Position numbers and translations under genes: made by a program. Source: an uncultured Cloacibacillus sp. (GTDB lineage: Bacteria > Synergistota > Synergistia > Synergistales > Synergistaceae). From it: a stretch of 12,137 bases of DNA. Location of the stretch: the NCBI GenBank assembly GCA_900545755.1, contig URAG01000069.1, positions 1 through 12,137 on the forward strand, written 5' to 3'. This document shows positions 1-6,307 of the stretch, one piece after another. The notes beneath the pieces were generated by a model. The model saw only the letters and a program-made list of their open reading frames with translations. It ran no database searches and had not been told where the DNA came from. Positions within the stretch are counted from its first letter, which is position 1, and each line of letters opens with the position of its first letter.

Positions 1-1887
1 TGCGAAGCCTACGGCTATTCGCTCTCCGAAAAGGTAGAAAAGGAATTCCAGTACAGGACGACCCACAACGACGGCGTCTTCCGCGTATATTCCGACGAGA
101 TAAAGACTGCGCGCCACTGCGGGATAATAACGGGCCTTCCGGACTCGTACGGGCGTGGCAGGATAATAGGCGACTACAGGAGGGCCGCCCTATACGGGAT
201 AGACAGGCTGATAGAAGAGAAGAAAAAGGACAAGGCGCGGGTGGCGGCGTCGGAGCCGATGCTCCAGGACGAGATACGCCTGCTTGAAGAGCTTTACCAG
301 CAGATAAATTTCCTCGGCAAACTTAAGGATATGGCGGCGCTCTACGGCTTTGACATGTCGCGCCCAGCCTCATGTGCGCGTGAAGCGGTGCAGTGGCTCT
401 ATTTCGCATATCTCGCCTCGATAAAGGAGCAGAACGGCGCGGCGATGTCCCTGGGCCGCGTCTCGACGTTCATAGACATATACGTCGAACGCGACATTAG
501 ACTGGGCCGCCTGGATGAGAGCGGCGCACAGGAGATAATAGACGACTTCGTAATGAAACTCAGGATGGCCCGCCATCTGCGCACTCCCGAGTACAACGAG
601 CTATTCGCCGGCGACCCGATGTGGATAACGGAGGCGCTCGGCGGTATGGGCGAGGACGGGCGGACTTTGGTCACGAAAAACACATTCAGGATGATGAACA
701 CGCTTCGCACGCTCGGACCGTCTGCCGAACCGAACCTCACCGTCCTTTGGTCTGAGTCTCTTCCTGAGCCGTTCAAAGAGTTCGCCACGCAGCTGTCGTG
801 CGACACTGACGCGATCCAGTATGAGAACGACGACCTTATGCGCCCGGCTTTCGGCGACGACTACGGCATAGCCTGCTGCGTCTCGGCGATGCGCATCGGA
901 AAGGAGATGCAGTTCTTTGGGGCGCGCGCCAATCTGGCGAAGCTGCTTCTTATGAGCCTGAACGGAGGACGCGACGAGAAGAGCGGCGTTCAAGTCGGCC
1001 CTGCAAGGCCTTCTTACGACGGCGAAGTCCTGGAATACGACAAGGTAATGGAAGCGATGGATTTCTATCGCGCCTGGCTTGCGAAGACCTACGTTTCGGC
1101 GATGAACATGATACATTACATGCACGACAAATACGCCTACGAAAAAACGCAGATGGCGCTGCACGATACCGATGTGCGCCGCTTCATGGCCTTCGGGGCT
1201 GCTGGGCTCTCAGTCCTCGCCGATTCGCTTTCGGCGATAAAATACGCTGAGGTGCGCCCCGTCAGGGACGAACGCGGGCTTATAACCGGCTTTGAAACGA
1301 AGGGCGAATATCCGGCCTACGGAAACGACGACGACCGAGTTGACGGCATCGCTGCGGAGCAGCTGGAGCTGTTTCTCAACGAACTTAAAAAACATCCTAC
1401 CTACAGGGGCGCGGAACACACGCTGTCTGTGCTGACGATAACCTCCAATGTGGTTTACGGGAAAAAGACCGGCTCGACGCCCGACGGGCGCAGGGCCGGG
1501 GAACCATTCGCACCTGGCGCGAACCCGATGCACAACCGCGATAAAAACGGAGCTCTCGCTTCGCTGAACTCCGTCGCCAAGATACCTTATGCTTGCTGCC
1601 GCGACGGCATTTCTAACACCTTCTCGATAACGCCGGAGGCGCTCGGCCACTCCGAAGAAGAGCGGCGTTCCAACCTCATTTCTGTGCTTGACGGATATTT
1701 CTCGCTCGGCGCGCACCACCTCAACGTGAACGTACTTGACCGCAGGATGCTGATTGACGCCATGGAACGTCCGGAGAAATACCCGAACTTGACCATAAGG
1801 GTGTCGGGCTATGCCGTGAACTTCCATAAGCTTTCTCGTGAACAGCAAAAAGAAGTGGTTTCTCGTACATTCCACACCTCGCTGTAG
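1..1887 (+). CDS. pflB: Formate C-acetyltransferase (pyruvate formate-lyase), 5' end outside the window
   Basis: This glycyl-radical enzyme splits pyruvate and CoA into acetyl-CoA and formate in the cytoplasm during anaerobic growth. The reading frame is open from base 1, and 628 residues are visible against about 760 in E. coli PflB, so roughly 130 N-terminal residues lie upstream. An in-frame GTG at 241 is not the start, because conserved family sequence precedes it ([19 protein letters not shown] at about 40-58 of the visible part). The adjacent catalytic cysteines are at 874-879 (IACCVSAM, followed by [15 protein letters not shown]). The radical glycine is in RVSGYA near the C terminus (Gly codon 1807-1809). 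The gene ends one base before pflA, the usual pairing. Other glycyl-radical enzymes such as glycerol or choline lyases lack the Cys-Cys pair, so a true PFL is the best call. Confidence 0.97.
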   Translation, partial: CEAYGYSLSEKVEKEFQYRTTHNDGVFRVYSDEIKTARHCGIITGLPDSYGRGRIIGDYRRAALYGIDRLIEEKKKDKARVAASEPMLQDEIRLLEELYQQINFLGKLKDMAALYGFDMSRPASCAREAVQWLYFAYLASIKEQNGAAMSLGRVSTFIDIYVERDIRLGRLDESGAQEIIDDFVMKLRMARHLRTPEYNELFAGDPMWITEALGGMGEDGRTLVTKNTFRMMNTLRTLGPSAEPNLTVLWSESLPEPFKEFATQLSCDTDAIQYENDDLMRPAFGDDYGIACCVSAMRIGKEMQFFGARANLAKLLLMSLNGGRDEKSGVQVGPARPSYDGEVLEYDKVMEAMDFYRAWLAKTYVSAMNMIHYMHDKYAYEKTQMALHDTDVRRFMAFGAAGLSVLADSLSAIKYAEVRPVRDERGLITGFETKGEYPAYGNDDDRVDGIAAEQLELFLNELKKHPTYRGAEHTLSVLTITSNVVYGKKTGSTPDGRRAGEPFAPGANPMHNRDKNGALASLNSVAKIPYACCRDGISNTFSITPEALGHSEEERRSNLISVLDGYFSLGAHHLNVNVLDRRMLIDAMERPEKYPNLTIRVSGYAVNFHKLSREQQKEVVSRTFHTSL

Positions 1888-1888
1888 T

Positions 1889-2593
1889 ATGAAAGGGCGA
1901 GTAAGCAGTTTTCAGAGCATGGGGGCCGTCGACGGGCCGGGGCTGCGCAGCGTGTTTTTCATGCAGGGATGCCCGCTCAGATGCGCATACTGCCACAATC
2001 CGGAAACGTGGGAAACCGGGTGCGGCGCGGAAATCAGCGTTGACGAAGCTGTTGAAAAAATAAAAAGAATGTTTCCATATATAAAGAAAAAGGGCGGCGT
2101 CACGCTGTCCGGCGGCGAGCCGCTTATGCAGCCGGCCTTCGCCGCCGGGCTCTTCCGGCGGCTCCGTGAACTTGGCTGCCACACGGCGCTGGATACCTCG
2201 GGTGCCTGTATGAGCGGCGCGGAAGAGGTGCTCCGCTATACCGACCTCGTGATATGCGACATAAAATTCACAAATAAAGAAGATTTTGAAAGGTACTGCG
2301 GCGGCAGGTTGGAAACGACGCTCGGCTTTCTGGACATTACGGCGCGCATGAACGTCCCGCTGTGGGTTCGTCAGGTAATAGTGCCGGGGATCAATGATAC
2401 TGAAGAAGGTGTAATGAAACTGAAAGAGATGGCGCGGAAATACCCCAACCTTGAAAAGATCGAGCTTTTGCCGTTCCGCAAACTTTGCTCGGCCAAATAC
2501 GACGCGCTGGGGATAAAATTCCCGCTGCGCGAAACGCCGGAGTGCGGAGAAGAGCGGCTGCAAAAACTCCAAAAGCTCGTCTCCGCGCGATGA
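1889..2593 (+). CDS. pflA: Pyruvate formate-lyase activating enzyme (radical SAM)
   Basis: This radical-SAM protein uses a [4Fe-4S] cluster and S-adenosylmethionine to abstract a hydrogen from the PFL glycine and so activate it. It has 234 residues (E. coli PflA has 246). The cluster motif CX3CX2C is C28-C32-C35 in GCPLRCAYCHNPETW, and the SAM-binding GGEP is at about 75-78. The ATG at 1889 was chosen because MKGRVSSFQSMGAVDGPG aligns with the normal N terminus of the family. The longer frame from 1838 would overlap pflB and add non-family residues. No Shine-Dalgarno site is visible; the start lies one base after the pflB stop (TAG T ATG), which suggests translational coupling. It is expected to be co-transcribed with pflB. 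Confidence 0.95.
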   Translation: MKGRVSSFQSMGAVDGPGLRSVFFMQGCPLRCAYCHNPETWETGCGAEISVDEAVEKIKRMFPYIKKKGGVTLSGGEPLMQPAFAAGLFRRLRELGCHTALDTSGACMSGAEEVLRYTDLVICDIKFTNKEDFERYCGGRLETTLGFLDITARMNVPLWVRQVIVPGINDTEEGVMKLKEMARKYPNLEKIELLPFRKLCSAKYDALGIKFPLRETPECGEERLQKLQKLVSAR

Positions 2594-2882
2594 CGGCAAA
2601 ACACGGCCGCCGTTTGCCAAAACCCTAAAAGAACCGTCCGCGCCGGCATTGCATGAGTGCTCTGAAAACGTAATTGCCGCCGCTGCGCCCACGGCTTATC
2701 CGCCCCTCCGTGCGCCAGTCTTTGAAGTCAGCGTGGCGGCACGTCCGTAATTAAGACGGTGCCGCGTATAAACAGCTTGCCTCATGAGGCGGCTGCGGCT
2801 TTGCTGGGCCGCGCATCGCTTTGCAAACCGCCGGCAGGAGCGGAGACGTTCGCCCTCACCTCGCGTATCCGAGGCGCGGTAT
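2594..2882. other. Non-coding gap after pflA with several inverted repeats
   Basis: I find no credible gene here. The stretch holds a 6-base stem just after the pflA stop (GGCAAA 2595-2600 with TTTGCC 2613-2618), with no T tract. A strong hairpin follows at 2736-2765: GCGGCACGTC pairs with GACGGTGCCGC with a one-base bulge and a 9-base loop. A perfect 12-base palindrome, GCCTCATGAGGC, is at 2779-2790. One of these may end the pfl transcript in a Rho-dependent way or protect its 3' end, but a canonical Rho-independent terminator is not visible. Confidence 0.5.
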
Positions 2883-2885
2883 CGT

Positions 2886-2914
2886 TTGACTAATTTTGTT
2901 CAAACGGGTATAAT
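2886..2914 (+). promoter_or_regulatory. Sigma-70 type promoter of smpB
   Basis: TTGACT at 2886-2891, a 17-base spacer, and a consensus TATAAT at 2909-2914. The predicted start is near 2921, giving a leader of only about 14 bases that begins next to the Shine-Dalgarno site. This is the closest match to the consensus in the window. An inverted repeat (CGTTTGA 2883-2889 and TCAAACG 2900-2906) overlaps the -35 box and spacer. Confidence 0.85.
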
Positions 2915-2934
2915 GCGCGCACGAGGTGAGAACA

Positions 2935-3405
2935 GTGGCTGAGGACAAGACGGTCGCGCAGAACCGGAAGGCGAGACATGAATATTTCATCATCGACTCC
3001 TTCGAGACTGGCATAGTCTTGTCCGGCACGGAGATAAAATCTGTACGCGACGGGCGCGTCAACCTCAAAGACGGATTCGCCTCCGTCGAAGGCGGGGAAT
3101 TGTGGCTCTACAACGTCCACATATCGCCATATGAGAAGGGAACTATCTACAACAAAGACCCTCTCCGCCCGCGCAAGCTGCTCGTCCACAAAACCGACAT
3201 CCGCCGTCTTGTAGAAAAGACGCGCGAAAAGGGCTTCACCCTCGTGCCGCTCAAAATGTACCTCAAAGAGGGCAGATGGGCGAAAATCGAGCTTGCTGTG
3301 GCGAAAGGCAAGCAGCTCCATGACAAGCGCGATAGCGCCGCCGAGCGCGACGCGGCTCGCGAAATAGACAGAGCGGTCCGCCGCAGGGTTCGCGGCGATT
3401 ATTAG
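2935..3405 (+). CDS. smpB: SsrA-binding protein SmpB
   Basis: SmpB is a small basic RNA-binding protein that binds the tRNA-like domain of tmRNA and delivers it to stalled ribosomes. The 156 residues match the family's usual 150-160. The N-terminal core is typical (QNRKARHEYFI, then SGTEIKSVRDGRVNLKDGF at about 30-48), as is the basic C-terminal tail GKQLHDKRD at about 125-133, which enters the ribosomal mRNA channel. I chose the GTG at 2935, 4 bases after GAGGTGAG (2923-2930). The in-frame GTG at 2926 lies inside that Shine-Dalgarno site and is unlikely to be used. The gene sits 46 bases upstream of ssrA, a common pairing, and no good separate ssrA promoter is visible, so co-transcription is possible. 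Confidence 0.97.
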   Translation: MAEDKTVAQNRKARHEYFIIDSFETGIVLSGTEIKSVRDGRVNLKDGFASVEGGELWLYNVHISPYEKGTIYNKDPLRPRKLLVHKTDIRRLVEKTREKGFTLVPLKMYLKEGRWAKIELAVAKGKQLHDKRDSAAERDAAREIDRAVRRRVRGDY

Positions 3406-3451
3406 CGCGCAGGCTTACGGCCCGCGCAGCGCAACACCGCTCCAATCCTCC

Positions 3452-3805
3452 GGGGACGACAGGTTTCGACAGCAGGCGGAGGGTCGGGGGGAGCGTGCCG
3501 AGGATGGGGAAGCCTCGTTAATCCGGCTCCGAAAAAATAATTGTCGAAGACAATTACGCACTCGCTGCTTAGTTAAGTAGCGCGCTCTTCGGGACTTCCG
3601 CCGTCGGGTCCCGAAAGGGCGTCACAAAGACGGCTGGGATTACGGCAGAGCCTTTCGGCCGGCGTCCGAGATCCAGGAAAAGCTAGGGAACGAGTATCCT
3701 GTCTACGGGAGCCTCCGCCCCGAATCCTAAAGCATAGACTACGCACGTAGCGCCCTCCAGATTGTCCTCTGTTGGACCGGGGTTCGATTCCCCGCGTCTC
3801 CACCA
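3452..3805 (+). ncRNA. ssrA: Transfer-messenger RNA (tmRNA)
   Basis: tmRNA rescues stalled ribosomes and tags the incomplete protein for proteolysis. The acceptor stem is visible: GGGGACG (3452-3458) pairs with CGTCTCC (one G-T pair) just before ACCA at 3802-3805, and CCA is encoded. The T-arm CGGGG-TTCGATT-CCCCG precedes it, and the conserved GGTTTCGACAG lies just inside the 5' end. A pseudoknot-like stem (CGAGG with CCTCG) precedes the tag frame at 3543-3572. The length of 354 bases is normal for a one-piece tmRNA. There is no sign of permutation into two pieces. An antisense open frame here is spurious. Confidence 0.97.
3543..3572 (+). other. tmRNA tag-peptide reading frame
   Basis: The frame GTC GAA GAC AAT TAC GCA CTC GCT GCT TAG encodes VEDNYALAA, giving the tag (A)VEDNYALAA once the charged alanine is counted. 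The ALAA end is the classical ClpXP degron. The resume codon appears to be GTC (valine) rather than the common GCN. The upstream AATAATT sits where E. coli has AATAGTC. The reading register is inferred from the C-terminal YALAA and the stop codon. Confidence 0.85.
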
Positions 3806-3814
3806 ATATCAATC

Positions 3815-3848
3815 AGCCCGGTGAAAATTCAGCTCACCGGGCTTTTTT
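3815..3848 (+). terminator. Rho-independent terminator of ssrA
   Basis: A 10-bp perfect stem, AGCCCGGTGA (3815-3824) with TCACCGGGCT (3834-3843), encloses a 9-base loop and is followed by a run of T through 3848. It starts 10 bases after the tmRNA CCA end. Confidence 0.95.
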
Positions 3849-3915
3849 ATATCCGCCATAATAACAAACTGGTCGAGAGCTTATCATTATAATTTCTTTA
3901 ACATCCTACACGGCA

Positions 3916-3924
3916 TGATACAAT
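3916..3924 (+). promoter_or_regulatory. Possible extended -10 promoter for the small gene at 3978
   Basis: TGATACAAT forms an extended -10 (TG-N-TACAAT at 3919-3924). The -35 is poor (TTTAAC at 3897-3902, 16-base spacing). The predicted start is near 3931, giving a leader of about 47 bases. A TATAAT at 3888-3893 is an alternative without a recognisable -35. The strong terminator just upstream makes some promoter in this gap likely. Confidence 0.4.
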
Positions 3925-3977
3925 AAACGTGCAAACAAAATTATGTTATCTACGGCTCTGCGAGAGGAGGTTCTCTG

Positions 3978-4268
3978 ATGTATTCCAACGACGACACGTG
4001 TATAAACGCATACCGCGGCCGCCTGGAACTCGAACTTGAAAATCTGAAAGAAAAATGCCGCTGGAAGGTCTTTCCCCACGAGAAGCCGAAGAATCACGAG
4101 TACGTGTTGGTTACAGACAAGGACAAGCTCAATTACGCGCTGGCGCAGTACGTCCATATGTCTTTTCACGTATGTCCCGGGACTGTGAACCTCAAAAGGC
4201 GCTGGTACGGCGTCATAAGCGATTTCCCCGCAGTGTACTGGAGGAGCATCAATTCACCGGAGGATTAA
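3978..4268 (+). CDS. Small protein of unknown function
   Basis: I do not recognise this 96-residue protein. It has no signal peptide or membrane segment and looks soluble. The N terminus has a charged, helix-prone stretch (RLELELENLKEKCRWKV, about 14-30). The rest mixes charged and aromatic residues (NHEYVLVTDKDKLNYALAQYVHMSFHVCPG, then RRWYGVISDFPAVYWRS), suggesting a small folded alpha/beta domain. Three cysteines (about residues 8, 26 and 65) form no clear metal motif. The ATG at 3978 follows a strong GAGGAGG (3964-3970) at 7 bases, and codon use resembles that of the neighbours, so the gene is probably real. It lies alone between the ssrA terminator and queT, with no operon partner to hint at a role. 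Confidence 0.8.
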   Translation: MYSNDDTCINAYRGRLELELENLKEKCRWKVFPHEKPKNHEYVLVTDKDKLNYALAQYVHMSFHVCPGTVNLKRRWYGVISDFPAVYWRSINSPED

Positions 4269-4292
4269 ATAAACGTTGGAATGGGTGATACG

Positions 4293-4316
4293 GCGGCGTG
4301 GGGGTACGCGCGCCGC
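4293..4316. repeat. GC-rich hairpin after the small unknown gene
   Basis: GCGGCG (4293-4298) pairs with CGCCGC (4311-4316) across a 12-base loop, 24 bases after the stop codon of the small gene. No T tract follows on either strand, so it is at best a weak or Rho-assisted terminator. The rest of the gap to queT is AT-rich and contains no recognisable preQ1 riboswitch. Confidence 0.4.
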
Positions 4317-4431
4317 TACCAGCGTGTGAAATTCAACTTCCTGAATCGTTATTTTCTTAAATGTAAAACTCTGAGTATAGCTTATAAACCGATGCCGCCG
4401 TCTTTAGTCGCGCTTTGGCAGCGGCAGCGTC

Positions 4432-4440
4432 TGCTATAAT
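4432..4440 (+). promoter_or_regulatory. Extended -10 promoter of queT-like gene
   Basis: TGCTATAAT is a perfect extended -10 (TG, one base, TATAAT at 4435-4440). No good -35 lies at 16-18 bases, as expected for extended -10 promoters. The usual 6-base distance puts the transcription start at about 4447, the A of the ATG, so the transcript may have no leader. Confidence 0.65.
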
Positions 4441-4446
4441 AATTCC

Positions 4447-4938
4447 ATGAAAAACATGACTTTTAACCCGTCTCACAAGATTGCGCTTTCGGCTTTGGTC
4501 GCTGCGCTTTATGCAGGGCTTACTATGGTGCTTGCGCCTATCTCTTTCGGTCCGGTGCAGTTCCGTGTAGCCGAGGCGCTGACGCTGCTTCCGTTTTTTA
4601 TCCCGGAGGCTGTGCCGGGGCTTTTCGTCGGCTGCCTGCTTTCTAATCTTCTCGGCGGTTTCGGCGTCGCGGACGTCGTGCTCGGCAGCGCGGCTACGCT
4701 TGCGGCGGCTTGGCTGACCTCGCGGATGCCGAACTTGTGGCTTGCGGCGGTTCCTCCGGTCGCGGTCAACGCCGCGGTCGTCGGCGTTTATCTCGCGTTC
4801 CTGACGGATACGCCGGTTTTGCTTTCCGTCGTTTATATAGCGCTAAGCCAGTCTGCCGTATGCTTCGGCATCGGCGTGCCTCTTGCTCTTTACGTGAGCC
4901 GCTCGCATGTGCTTGACGGCTTCCGGCAGGGGCGCTGA
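4447..4938 (+). CDS. queT: QueT-family transporter (putative queuosine-precursor ECF substrate-binding subunit)
   Basis: QueT proteins are small integral membrane proteins proposed to be the substrate-binding (S) component of an energy-coupling-factor transporter for a queuosine precursor. This one has 163 residues, normal for the family, with about five or six hydrophobic segments (roughly 12-30, 43-70, 75-90, 97-119 and 123-150). The conserved signature FGPVQFRVAEALTLLPFF is at about 34-51, followed by EAVPGLFVGCLLSNLLGG at 54-71. The ATG at 4447 has no Shine-Dalgarno site, and neither has the in-frame ATG at 4456. The ECF energising subunits are not in the window, as is usual for shared-module ECF systems. 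The substrate is inferred from the family only. The dGTPase-like gene follows after 28 bases. Confidence 0.82.
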   Translation: MKNMTFNPSHKIALSALVAALYAGLTMVLAPISFGPVQFRVAEALTLLPFFIPEAVPGLFVGCLLSNLLGGFGVADVVLGSAATLAAAWLTSRMPNLWLAAVPPVAVNAAVVGVYLAFLTDTPVLLSVVYIALSQSAVCFGIGVPLALYVSRSHVLDGFRQGR

Positions 4939-4966
4939 ATCTTTTCTTAGTTTGGAGGCTTGTGAT

Positions 4967-5980
4967 ATGAATATACGCGAACGGTGGGAGGAAGTCGAGC
5001 GCGCGATTTTGTCCCCGTCAGCGTGTCTGTCGGTGGACAGCCGCGGGCGAGAGAGGGCGGAGGAGCCGTGCGCGATACGCACCTGCTTTCAACGCGACAG
5101 GGACAGGATTATCCACTGCAAATCTTTCCGCAGGCTTAAATACAAGACGCAGGTCCTTCTTCTTCCCGAGGGCGACCATTATAGGACGCGGCTGACGCAC
5201 ACGCTCGAGGTCTCGCAGATTGCGCGGACGATTTCGCGCGCGCTGCGGCTCAACGAGGATTTGACTGAGGCGATTGCGCTGGGCCACGACCTCGGCCATA
5301 CGCCGTTCGGCCACATGGGCGAGCGCGTGCTGGACAAACTCGCGCGCGAGAATGGACTTCAGGGATTCCACCACGCGGCGCAGAGTCTGCGCGTCGTGGA
5401 CTGTCTAGAAAAGGACGGCCAGGGATTGAATCTCACTTGGGAGGTGCGCATGGGCATACTCCAGCATTCTAAAGGGCAGGTGGACGTGCGCTCTGGTTAT
5501 GATCTAACTAATCCGTCGAGCATGGAAGCATGGGTGGTGCGCGTCTCGGACTCGCTCGCCTATCTGAATCACGACATAGACGACGCGTTGCGCGCAGGGC
5601 TGCTCAACGCTGACGAGATGCCGGATGATATGCGTGCGCTGATAACTATGCGCAATTCGCGCCGCATAGACGGTATGATTACTGACGTGGTCGCGAACAG
5701 TACGCCGGATGCGATCGGCTTCAGTACGGATATGCTCGGTGAAATCGAGCGCCTGCGCAGCTTTTTGTATGAGCACGTCTACGCGCGGACGAATGCGATT
5801 ATAGAGGAGTCGCGCGTAGAACACGTCATCACGGCGCTTTTCAACAAACGCATGAAGGACAACGGCGGCTCGGCGCGAGAGGCCGTCGATATGATTTCTG
5901 GCATGACTGACCGCTTTGCACTGCACATGTTCCAGAAAAACTTTGTGCCGCGTCCGTGGCCGAAGGTGACGGGATTTTAG
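4967..5980 (+). CDS. dgt: Deoxyguanosinetriphosphate triphosphohydrolase-like HD protein
   Basis: This cytoplasmic HD-superfamily hydrolase removes the triphosphate from dGTP or other dNTPs and helps balance nucleotide pools. It has 337 residues, matching the short dGTPase-like proteins and not the ~505-residue E. coli Dgt. The metal-binding HD residues are visible: H78 (RLTHTLEVSQIAR), H107-D108 (GHDLGHTPFGHMGE) and a later Asp in VSDSLAYLNHDIDDA at about 195. The N-terminal CFQRDRDRIIHCKSFRRLKYKTQV is also typical. The ATG at 4967 follows GGAGG (4954-4958) at 8 bases; the frame stays open upstream, but starts there lack a ribosome site and overlap queT. Co-transcription with queT is likely. 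The true nucleotide preference cannot be read from the sequence. Confidence 0.93.
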   Translation: MNIRERWEEVERAILSPSACLSVDSRGRERAEEPCAIRTCFQRDRDRIIHCKSFRRLKYKTQVLLLPEGDHYRTRLTHTLEVSQIARTISRALRLNEDLTEAIALGHDLGHTPFGHMGERVLDKLARENGLQGFHHAAQSLRVVDCLEKDGQGLNLTWEVRMGILQHSKGQVDVRSGYDLTNPSSMEAWVVRVSDSLAYLNHDIDDALRAGLLNADEMPDDMRALITMRNSRRIDGMITDVVANSTPDAIGFSTDMLGEIERLRSFLYEHVYARTNAIIEESRVEHVITALFNKRMKDNGGSAREAVDMISGMTDRFALHMFQKNFVPRPWPKVTGF

Positions 5981-6223
5981 GTTTCGCAGCAATAAATAAT
6001 GTCGGTTTGCTGCGTGGAGAAGGGCATGGCCGCTATTCACGGAGGATCTTATTGGCTGCGTTAATGCCCCTTTAACTTTGGGCTTGGTGTTTTTGGCTCA
6101 CAGCGAACAGGTTTTATTATATAACGGCAGACGTTGTATCGTGGTGGCAGGTTCTCTGCCGTCATAACGTTTGCCGCTGAGGTCTCTGCCGCAGCCATGC
6201 TATATCGGGTGCAGGAAATTGCG
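5981..6223. other. Non-coding gap between convergent genes, with hairpins
   Basis: I find no supported gene in this stretch; a long open frame starting at 6134 is a shadow of the PBP gene. A hairpin starts 5 bases after the dgt stop: CGCAGCAA (5985-5992) with TTGCTGCG (6007-6014), without a T tract. A shorter 4-bp stem (GCCC/GGGC near 6066-6083) followed by TTGGTGTTTTT could be a weak dgt terminator. At 6124-6162 two hairpins compete: ACGGCAGA (6124-6131) with TCTGCCGT (6155-6162), or GGCAG (6146-6150) with CTGCC (6156-6160). Confidence 0.4.
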
Positions 6224-6261
6224 AAAAAAATACCGCCCCGGACAAAACTTTTTCGGGGCGG
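6224..6261 (-). terminator. Second, distal terminator of the PBP gene
   Basis: CCGCCCCG and CGGGGCGG form an 8-bp GC-only stem (6254-6261 with 6233-6240) around a 13-base loop. On the minus strand it is followed by a run of seven T (6230-6224). It backs up the terminator at 6280-6302. Nothing between the two looks like a gene. Confidence 0.8.
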
Positions 6262-6279
6262 GCTGCATCGTACTTTTAT

Positions 6280-6302
6280 AAAAAAGGGCTTCGCGCCCTT
6301 TT
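6280..6302 (-). terminator. Rho-independent terminator just after the PBP gene
   Basis: AAAAGGGC (6302-6295 on the minus strand) pairs with GCCCTTTT (6289-6282) around a 5-base loop and runs into six T. It begins 6 bases after the PBP stop codon. The A-rich other side could also help stop + strand transcripts, so it may act in both directions. Confidence 0.88.
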
Positions 6303-6307
6303 GCCCT

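Noticed and set aside
1721..2692. Long minus-strand open frame of 323 residues across the pflB end and pflA.
   Set aside because: It is antisense to two confidently identified genes, has no ribosome site, and its composition is that of a shadow frame.
3441..3446. TCCAAT as a possible -10 for ssrA.
   Set aside because: Weak match with no -35 at proper spacing; co-transcription with smpB followed by processing is at least as likely.
3573..3812. Minus-strand open frame of 79 residues (starts MILVETRGIEPRSNRG).
   Set aside because: It is antisense to the tmRNA gene. Peptides of this kind (VETRGIEPRS) are a well-known artefact of reading the complement of a T-arm and acceptor stem.
6048..6075. 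Very short frame after an SD-like GGAGG: TTG GCT GCG TTA ATG CCC CTT TAA.
   Set aside because: Only seven codons, a non-ATG start, and no downstream gene on this strand that a leader peptide could control.
6116..6121. TATAAT on the minus strand, possible promoter toward dgt (antisense).
   Set aside because: No -35 or extended -10 TG, and AT-rich gap sequence readily gives such hexamers by chance.
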